A stretch of DNA of 64,000 nt from assembly GCF_018812025.1 (NCBI RefSeq), contig NC_063063.1:5126442-5190441 (forward strand). The letters are read 5' to 3'. Both the position numbers and the translations under genes were made by a program. Numbering within the stretch: the first letter of the stretch is position 1; each line of letters opens with the position of its first letter. This document shows, one piece after another, positions 46,401-56,900 of the stretch. This DNA is from Megalobrama amblycephala (lineage: Eukaryota > Chordata > Actinopteri > Cypriniformes > Xenocyprididae). The notes under the pieces are model-generated. The model worked only from the letters and a program-made list of their open reading frames with translations. It did not search any database and was not told where the DNA came from.

Positions 46401-49400
46401 GAGAACATAGGAAAAGGAGAACCATTTAAATGCTGTAATTTTGCATAATTTACAATGCATAATAATGCATAATATTAGCATGTAATTAAATATAATAGTA
46501 TGCTATGTAATTAAAATTAAATGAATAAAAATAATGTTAAAAATCACACATTATTTGTTTGTCACATGTAGTAGACCATTTTTGTGCCGTGGGTAATAGG
46601 AGGATTTTTCACCCGGCTACCACTGCAAGTATATTTCAAACCTGTGGGAAGCACTGAACACCCTTTACAAAAAACGATGTCCAACAATGTTGGACAATTT
46701 TGAAGTTGGAGGAGAAAATGAGATGGTGTTTTTCACCCTACCGCGGTACTTCCAACGTGATTACGTAATGTGTGGCGCAACGCAGAGCTTGTGCAAGATG
46801 AGCATTAGTGATTAAAAAGTATATACATTTTTATTGTTTTTAGAAAATGGCCGATCGTTTCGTTAGATAAGATTCTTATTCCTCATCTGGGATCATGTAG
46901 TGCCATTTGAAGCTGCACTGAAACTGACATTTGGACCTTCAACCTGTTGAACCCCAGTGAAGTCCACTATATGGAGAAAAATCCTGGAATTTTTTCCTCA
47001 AAAACCTTAATTTCTTTTCGACTAAAGGAAGAAAGACATACACATCTTGGATGACATGGGGGTGAGTATCAGGAAATCTTAATTCTGAAGTGAACTAATC
47101 CTTTAAAGGGACCAATATGGTTCAATAACATTAGTTAATGCATCAGATATCATGAACTAACACATTTTATTAACATATGTTCATTTATAAATAATATATA
47201 CATTTTAGAGCACATTTTATTAACATATGTTCATTTATAAATAATATATTAATTTAATACTGTAAAATTATATTTATAATATAAATATTTTTCATTGTTA
47301 AAACATGTTTGTTCATAATACATTATTTAATATAACTTGAAATGTTACAAATACATTGGGTAAATGTAGAATTAATGCTGTAAAAGTGTTGTTCTTTGTT
47401 AGTTTATTCACCCAAACTTTAAATTCTGTTATCATTTGATCACCCTTAAGTTTTCACACTGCTCTTTTCCACACAATAATCAATATTTAAAAGTATTCCA
47501 ATATTTTTCCACATGATACTGTATTGATATTCTCACGTCAAAAAAAATGTCACATTTTACAATAATGAAATTGATGAACTGACTGCCATTAACAGCAAGA
47601 CACAGTGTGTTGTGTCGAGATGTAACGTGCCTGATTAAACATCTTGAGACAAATCACAATGTACCAACTTTGAATATGCAAATGAAATGAACTGCAGAAG
47701 AATGGTCTGTTCCTTACACAAAGCTATTTTACAACTTCACAAGACACAGAATAGAGCACACAAGTCTTATGGACCACTCTTTCTTTTTTTGTCCTTGACA
47801 GGAGGTCTCTGGTCACTGTATGATTTCAGTGTATGCAAAAGAGCAGCGTGAACATTCTTCAAAATATCTTCTTTTGTGTTCAAAAGAAAGACGAAAAATC
47901 ATATAGGTTTGGAACGACATGAGGGTGAGTAAATGATTTCATTTTTGGGTGAACTATCCTTTCGAAATGAACAGCAAGTGATTAATACTAGTCAAGCAGG
48001 TGCGTCACGTGACGTGAGAGTGGTTGAAATGACCAATGGGAAGTGAAGGTGTACGGCTCCGTGCACAGAAGAGACAGTGAGAATGAAGGAGAGCTCATTT
48101 AGAAACCAAACATCATACCCCTGAACTTAAGAGATTGGGTGTAGATACAGATGTGAGATTGCCTGGGTTACCTTCCTGAAGAGAAAGCAAAATGACAGAA
48201 ATACAGTAACATAAACCAGAAATAATGGCCTTTGTTTTAAAACTGCTGACTGGACTGGTTTCACTTTAAAAAGTGCTTTTAAAGTTTATGCTGACATGGT
48301 TTGGCAGAGCACAGTAAGTCATGACAGCAAGATCTGCTGTTTACTGAATAAGCTTTATTCTGCCTGGAACCATTTTTCCTTTTTGTTTGTGTGAAGTTTA
48401 AAGGGGACCCATTATGCAAAATTCACTTTTATAAGGTGAGTGTAAACAATCAGTCTATAATAGAAAAATCCACACACTCCTTTTTTTATATACCCCATAA
48501 ATCATAAAAAGTCTCTCCAAATGAGCGGTTCCAGATTGTGAAGCCCCGCCCATGACTGGCGACGGAATCTGCCCTATTAGCTTAGCTCCTCCCCTGAGTG
48601 AGCTGTACACAGTCCGCCATGTTTATCTCCTCGCCAAAGCATTTAACAGCAGCATTCAAGTAAGAAATGTATTCTTATTAAAGCTACTAAAGCTATTCAA
48701 TCAGGAGCAGTGAGTGATTTTCTGTTTTTCTTTTGTTGTCTGGTTCATATTAAAGGGTTAGTTCACCCAAAAATGAAAATTCTGTCATTTATTACTCACC
48801 CTCATGCTGTTCCAGAACCGTAAGACCTTCGTTAATCTTCGGAACGCAAATTGAGATATTTTTGTTGAAATCCGATTGTTCAGTGAGGCCTCCATAGCCA
48901 GCAATGACATTTCCTCTCTCAAGATCCATTAATGTACTTAAAACATATCTAAATCAGTTCATGTGAGTGCAGTGGTTCAATATTAATATTATAAAGTGAA
49001 GAGAATATTTTTGGTGCGCCAAAAAAAACAAAATAACGTCTTATATAGTGATGGCCGATTTCAAAACACGGAGCAATAATGAATCAGCGTGTCGAATCAG
49101 CGGTCAAAGTCATGTGATTTCAGCAGTTTGGCGGTTTGACACGCGATCCGAATCATGATTCGATACGCTGATTCATTATGCTCTGAAGCTTGAAATCTGT
49201 TTTGAAATCAGCCATCACTAAATAAGTCGTTATTTTTTTTTTTTTTTTGGCGCACCAAAAATATTTTCGTCGCTTTATAATATTAATATTGAACCATTGT
49301 ACTCACATGAACTGATTTAGATATGTTTTAAGTACATTAATGGATCTTGAGAGAGGAAATGTCATTGCTGGCTACGGAGGCCTCACTGAGTCATCGATTT

Positions 49401-52400
49401 CAACAAAAATATCTTAATTTGTGTTCCGAAGATCAACAAAGGTCTTACAGGTGTAAAACAGCATGAGGGTGAGTAATAAATGACAGAATTTTCATTTTTT
49501 GGGGTGAACTAACCCTTTAACAGCATATACAGCAGTAGGTACTATTATGCTGCTGTCACTTTAATACACAGATCTAATATACACATGTGATTTCTTTCCC
49601 TGCTGTTTACGTTCACAGACATAACCAACTGTGTTTGTAAACTTTGTGTGTTTTCGACATAACTTTGTGCATTTGACAGTTTAAGTGCAATAAGACTTGT
49701 AAGAGAAATCAGTTTAATACTTGCAGGATGCGCCGTCTGACAGTCAGCTTTCTGTGTGCGTCCTTCGGACCACATATCAGAAGTTTAAAGGTGCTTTTTA
49801 AAAGATGTAATATAAGTCTAAGGTGTCCCCTGAATGTGTCTGTGAAGTTTCAGCTCAAAATACCCCATAGATTTTTTTAAATTCATTTTTTAACTGCCTA
49901 TTTTGGGGCATCATTAACTATGCACCGATATATAGGTTGCGGCCCCTTTAATTCTTGTGCTCCCCCGCCCCCGGAGCTCGTGCTTGCCTTGAACAGCATA
50001 AACACAGTTCACACAGCTAATATAACCCTCAAAATGGATCTTTACAAGATGTTCGTCATGCATGCTGCATGCATACTGCATGCATACATCGAATCATGTA
50101 AGTATGGTATTTATTTGGATGTTTACATTTGATTCTGAATGAGTTTGATAGTGCTCCGTGGGCCGTGGCTAAAGCTAAAATTACACTCTGTTGGAGAGAT
50201 TTATAAAGAATGAAGTTGTGTTTATGAATTATACAGACTGCAAGTGTTTAAAAAATGAAAATAGCGACGGCTCTTGTCTCCGTGAATACAGTAAGAAACG
50301 ATGGTAACTTTAACTTTAATTTAGAAAGACAATTCACAAATATCACTAAAAATATCATGATATCATGGATCATGTCAGTTATTATCGCTCCATCTGCCAT
50401 TTTTCGCTATTGTTCTTGCTTGCTTACCTAGTCTGATGATTCAGCTGTGCACATCCAGACGTTCTGCCCTTGTCTAATGGCTTGAACATGAGCAGGCATA
50501 TGCAAATATTGGGGGCGTACACCCCGACTGTTACATAACAGTCAGTGTTATGTTGAGATTCGCCTGTTCTTCGGAGGTCTTTTAAACAAATGAGATTTAT
50601 ATAAGAAGGAGGAAACAATGGAGTTTGAAACTCAGTGTATGTCTTTTCCATGTACTGAACTCTTGTTATTCAATTATGCCAAGGTAAATTCAATATTTAA
50701 TTCTAGGGCACCTTTAAACTGTTATGGCTTTAAAACGCTTAGAACTTTCATGATGACGAAGAACTGCACTGTCACGTGAGCGTGACCGCAATAGATGATA
50801 ATCAAATCCAAACAAATGTTTTTGCCAGAGTATCCAAAGCATGAGTTGTACAGGCTCCACCCTCTTCTGGTAAGGGGGTGGGGAGCAGCAGCTTATTTGC
50901 ATTTAAAAAAACATGTTTTTCCTTCCACTCAAAAATGGGCATTTACAACACGGTATAATAAATGATCTGTAAATAAATGAGCCGAAACTTCACAGACACA
51001 TTCTGGGGACACCTGAGAATTATATTACACCTTGTAAAAAGGGGCATAATAGGTCCGCTTTGACTCAATAAACAGAAGGAAATGAGTAGTTTGGCTGTTA
51101 GTGATCTAACAGAACGTGTAGAGAACCGTGTGTGCGTGAGAGAAGATAAGCAGGGCAGAGATAGCGTGAGGCTGTGCATTAAATAAAAACACGACAGACA
51201 AATGTTGGACCTGTGCTTGTACTCCCTAAAAACATGAGCTGACCTCTAAATGACCTTCACAGTCACTCTCCTAAAAACACACACACTAAAAGGTTTTGTG
51301 CCAAGCCAGCTGGACTCACAGCTGCAGACAGGCTTCTAGGCCAAATTCGATCCAGCTCGGTTCCTACTCTACCTTCCACCCAAACATACGATCAGGCCAC
51401 AACACACAGACGAACATACTGTCTCTTAGAGAACTTAGAGGTAGCACAGCTTGTACTGTTTGCCTAAACAACAGAAGTGAAACCAGCGCAAAGAGGTCTG
51501 GTGAGATGAACCGAATTGTTTCTGGTTAGACATGCATGGCTGGCAGAGTCGTCTTTTGCCTGCTTGAAAAACAGCAGCAAAAAAGCATAACTCCAATTTA
51601 GCAAAGGCTTCATATGAAACAAGTTTATATTTGTTTAAAACACCTTCTTTCAGGGTCCAAAATTAACTTTTTTCCCCACAACTTTCAAATGTGAGAAAAT
51701 TTACCAGCCATACAGTATATTTCTTATTATTCTTGAAACTAAATTTGTAAATTGTTTTACTTAAATATATATATATATATTATATATGTGTATATAAAAA
51801 ATTGTCTCACTGACAAATCTGATTTTCAGTGTGCGGTTTGATTTGAATCATGGATGTCTCATGGTTTCAGTGATATAGCAAGGATCAGACTATTCTTTGT
51901 ACCCTGTGATTTAAACCAATGTAATGTTTCACTTCCTCGCCAACAAATGTGTAACTGTTTTTGGATCATGCTCTTCTCATAAAGGTCTTCCATTATATAA
52001 TAATGTGAACAATATTTAACAGGAAATAAAGTATGGCAGCCATTGTGAAAAGGAATTGCATTGAATGTGCACTTCAAATCTTAAAAGCATATTTTAAAAA
52101 ACTGTATTTGAAAACAATATAATATTAATGAAATAAAAGACCATTTAAATGTACTGCTTTCCTGACTATGTTTCTGAACACTTAAGTACACATTCAAAAA
52201 GTGCACTGTCAAATGAAAAGTTTTACATTTTAAATCATTATGTTTCAATAATATTTTGTTGTGCTTTGAAGTGCACTTATTTTGATGTGTTGACTAACAT
52301 ACAGTACTAAAGCACTCGTAATGCACTTGATCATAATTTTAAGTGTGTTACTTGATATTACATTTAAAGTTAATATATTTTAAATGTAGTAAAATATAAC

Positions 52401-53895
52401 TTCAGCATTACGAATATATTTAAATACATAACACAGAAATTTCATTTATTAGTTTCCCATAAATGCTTGTCATTACATTTGGCAGTACATTTTAACCATG
52501 TTTCAAAGACAATAGAAGTAATTATTAAATTATATATATATATACTTAAGTCCTACTTAATGATTTGATTGGATCATCAATAATCACTGTAGGAGAAAGC
52601 TATTAAATTGATGAAAGATTGCTATTTTTTACTTTAGAATAATGCGCACTGATAAATCGTGCACATTAAGACAAGAGAAAATTATCAAATGGATACATTT
52701 TTATTACATGTTCACTTATTATATTCTGTTTCATGTTGCTTGATCTAGATTTACATCCACTCTCAATATGAATGAGGTGTGAACAGACCTGCTGTATGGT
52801 TTTGGAGTCTTTGGGGGGACTCTCTCTCAGCGGGACCTTTCCAAAGAGTTTCCATCCAGGTACACTCTGGGCCTCCCTCTGCTTTCTGGAGAACAGATTT
52901 CTGCCAAAGACATCATCAGAGAGCATCTGTCAAAACCTGAAGACAATATACTGAAAACAAGCGCAAGTGGCCAAGCGAGTTCTTGATGTGGTTTTTGGCT
53001 TCACAGCACGAAGACAACCCTGATAGTACTAGTCACTGACTGTGTGGCACATGACTTGAGAGGAATGCCACTACAGCCTGTGAACTGAGATAAAGCAAAA
53101 GCTTATTCATAAAGGATTATGCAAACACGAAGCATGAATTTTTAAAAGAACGTTCCTCTTTTGCAGACGTTGCCAGAAGCAAAGCTGCTGAGACTGAGAT
53201 CAGATCTACGACAGCTGTAACATGCATCGTAAAATATGAGGAAATTCATGGTTTAAGCTTCCAGTCGGCTCAGTAAGCGGAAGAACATCGAATCCTTGTC
53301 TTTTTAGAAACCTGTTGAACAAAGGCATTCCTTTCTTGAAAAGACTTGACTTTAAGAATGACAGTTTAAAGGGACAGTCAAGCTAAAAATAACATTTTAT
53401 AATCATTATGTCATATTATTTTCTTTTTCTATGAAACACGAAAGAAAATGTCCTATGAATATCCTAGCTGCACTTTTCCATGCAGTGAAAGTGGAAAAGA
53501 ATAGCTTATTAACATTTCCTTTTGTATTTCAGGGAACCAAGAAAATAATAGAGTTGGAATAACAAGGGGGTGATTATTACATGACAAATTTTTCATTTTG
53601 TGGTAAAATATTCCTTTAAATGAAAATCTAGCTTTACAAACTCATTCCACAAAAGAAAAAATATTCACTGCTTAATTATTAATATTTGCAATTATTAATA
53701 TTGCACTCAACATCCAGAAAAACAGAAAATGACATCATAGAGAGGACCCCTGTAGATCCTTATGACTGTGTGAAAAGGTCAATAAGTCAATCAATCAATA
53801 TCAGATAATTTGACCTTTTTATGAAAAGGCAAGATTAGTTCAGGTTGTAAAATGTCAATGTGACATTTATGAAAAATAATATGTGTAGAAAATGC

Positions 53896-53938
<43 letters not shown>

Positions 53939-56900
53939 AAATCATTGAATCGCGAATCGAGAAATGATTCTGAATCGATTCTGAGATTTTGCATTGCGAT
54001 TCTCCCTCAAATCGATTCTGAGCTTAGTTTGTGTATATATGTATATATATGTATATGTGTATATATATACACACATATACATATATACACAAACTAAGCT
54101 CAGAATCGATTTGAGGGAGAATCGCGATGCAAAATCTCAGAATCGATTCAGAATCATTTCTCGATTCGCGATTCAATGATTTATTGTCCCAGCCCTAGTC
54201 AAAAGTACTGCGATACTGACATTTAAAAAATGTGGTGCTTTGAGCGCTGTTGAGCGGATTGGTAAACACCTCTGATTGGACACTGTGTTCACGCACTCAT
54301 CAGATATGTCTGTGATTGGCTACAATGATCAACGCACGGGAGAGTTAGAAAGCGCACGGAAGTGTTGAATGTTTTGTTTCGAATCAGTGGTTCGGAGCAT
54401 GTATCAAACGATCTCAAACTGCTAAAGTCACGTGATTTCAGTAAACGAGGCTTCGTTACGTTATAAGTGTTTCGAAATCTTAATGGTTCATGTGACTTTG
54501 GCAGTGCTCTGAACCACTGATTCAAAACAAAAGATTCGTAAAGCTTCAAAGCTTCATGAAGCAGTGTTTTGTAATCGCTCTTCACTAGATACTGTTGAAT
54601 AAAGTAGTTATTTTGTTTTTTTGGCACATAAAAAGTATTCTCGTCGCTTTATAATATAAACCACTGAACTCACATGAACTGTTTTATATATGTCTTTAGT
54701 ACCTTTCTGGGCATTTGAAAGTCTAAATTCTCGCTGTCAATGCAGGCCTCACTGAGCCATCGGATTTTATCAAAAATATCTTAATTTGGTGTCTTACGGG
54801 TGTGGAACGACATGAGGGTGAGTAATAAACGACAGAATTTTCATTTTTGGGTGAACCAACCCTTTAAAATATGTGTACATTCAGATGTACTGAAGGTGTA
54901 AATAAAATATTTTTTACTTGATGACATTTATTGAATGTCAACTTTATATAACATATAATATAGTATACAAATTGTCAAAACCATATAAAACAACATTGAT
55001 ATACATGTCTAGATTTATTTTTCATTTTCATCGTCTTATTTCTCATTAATTCATACATCATCATACTAATTGTCCTTCTGATAAGCTCAAAATAAAATGT
55101 ACCTCTGATTTGGGAACATGGTTCTCATATTCAGCTATTTTCTAAAAGGCATCTTAGATAAAGCAAAATTGTAGAGCACGACAATACCTGCTAAAGATCT
55201 CCGAGATGCCGTGTTTCTTCTGGCTGAGAGTCAGATCTGCGGCAGCAACACTCAACACTCCAGGGATGTTGTCTGGGGCGCTCTGACGACGGCTGATTTC
55301 ATAAGTGTTCCTGGAATTCAGACTCACGTCCATGAACCTTAAGTCATCAGGTGTATCTGATGTGGAAAAGGTCTCATCATCATCTGGACTGAGAGGAGCA
55401 GAGTCAGTGTTGAAGAAAGAGCTAGAGGAAAACGTCCTGAGACAGTGTTTTGGAGATGACGGACTGTCTGACGAGCACAGCTCTCCTTCGTCACCATGTG
55501 TTGACTTGATCAATGAATCCTGGGTATTTGAACATCTGTCCTCAGCTCCATGTTGAGGTGGTAGAGTTATTTCTGAGTGTGACTGGTTTATCAGAGACGC
55601 AGAAGAAACGGCACCGCCTTTGGAGTCTGCCGACAGTTCACCGTTTGCCGTCATATGGTCTTCTGTAGAATTCAAGTAGCTTCCTGTAGGATTAGTTGAC
55701 TTAGGAAAGTCACATTCAGTCCCTTCATGTGCATTGAGGCTTGCATGTCCATTTGGGAGCTTAGTGCCACATGGCTGGGTACTGGTCTGATGCTGTACTT
55801 TATCACATGACTCTGGCACCTCATGGTCCTGGCTTCTCTGCGATTGGCTTTTCTCTGTCTGCGATGTACCAGAATGGGAGAACATGCCTTGAATTATGTT
55901 CTCCTGCCTGTCTGTAGCATCTGAGATGCAGGGAGGTGGTCTGCCTTCCTCAGCACCCCTGCCTCCAGAGGAAGATGACTCCACCATCAGCTTCACAGGT
56001 GAATCTACAGAAAGCCCACTATGCTCGGAGATGATGACACTGCACTTCTGGACCACACTGGGTGGATAACCTAAAATAAATATGAATTGGTGCTTTCAAA
56101 ATATACACAGTAAAATACCGGTTTAAGTCCTGCCAAGCGGACTACCTAGCAGACAGCATGTTTTTGGGCATCATAGAAAGTTCAACATTACATCAAAAAT
56201 GCAGTTGGAACATCTGATCAAGTATTTCTGAACATCATCACAGTGTGTTTGGAACATTTGATTCACTATTTTGTACTGGAATTCCATTTGGAATATCCAA
56301 TTCAGCTTTGTTGAACATCATAATTATGTTTATAAAGTTTGATTCAGTGTTTTCATTTCATTCGAACATTTCAAAATGTTGGCAATGTTCAATTCAGCAT
56401 TTTGGGTATCATAACAACGTTTGTAACGTTTGGTTCAAGCATTCAAATTTAGAATGTTTGATTCTGTATTTTTGTTGCATAATTCAATTTGGAACATCGT
56501 ATTGGAACATCAGATTCCGATTTTTTAGAACCTCTAACAGCTTGGAATGTGTGAATTCAGCTTCGATGAACATCATAATCATGTTTAGAAAGTGTGATTC
56601 AGTATTTTGGGCATGATAGAACATTTCATTTGAGAATTCGAATCAGGCATTGTTTGATTTGAATGTTCAATTCAGATTTTTCTGAACATCAGAATGCTCG
56701 GAATATTCTGTTCAGCATTCTAAGTATCATAACCGCGTGTGTAACGTTTGTTTCGTGCATTCGATTCAGCAGAATCGAGTTTGGAATGTTCGATTCAGTA
56801 TTTTGTTGCATCATAATTCCATTTGGAACATTGTATTGGCACATCCGATTGATTTCTTTGAACAACATAACAGTTTGGAATGTGTGAATCCAGCTTTGTT

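Larger units (their letters stand above)
48402..51059. mobile_element. Large TTAA element hosting two other TTAA elements
   Basis: The left end AGGGGACCCATTATGC and the right end GCATAATAGGTCCGCT are inverted. The left flank is TTAA (48398-48401); the right flank is TTGA, a one-base decay. Subtracting 48754-49516 and 49789-50713 leaves about 970 bp. It lies in tbc1d12 intron 3. Confidence 0.78.

Noticed and set aside
54001..54179. Palindrome arms as an RNA gene or microRNA precursor
   Set aside because: The structure continues into a transposon-like terminus and a TA-rich loop; a mobile-element origin is simpler without small-RNA evidence.
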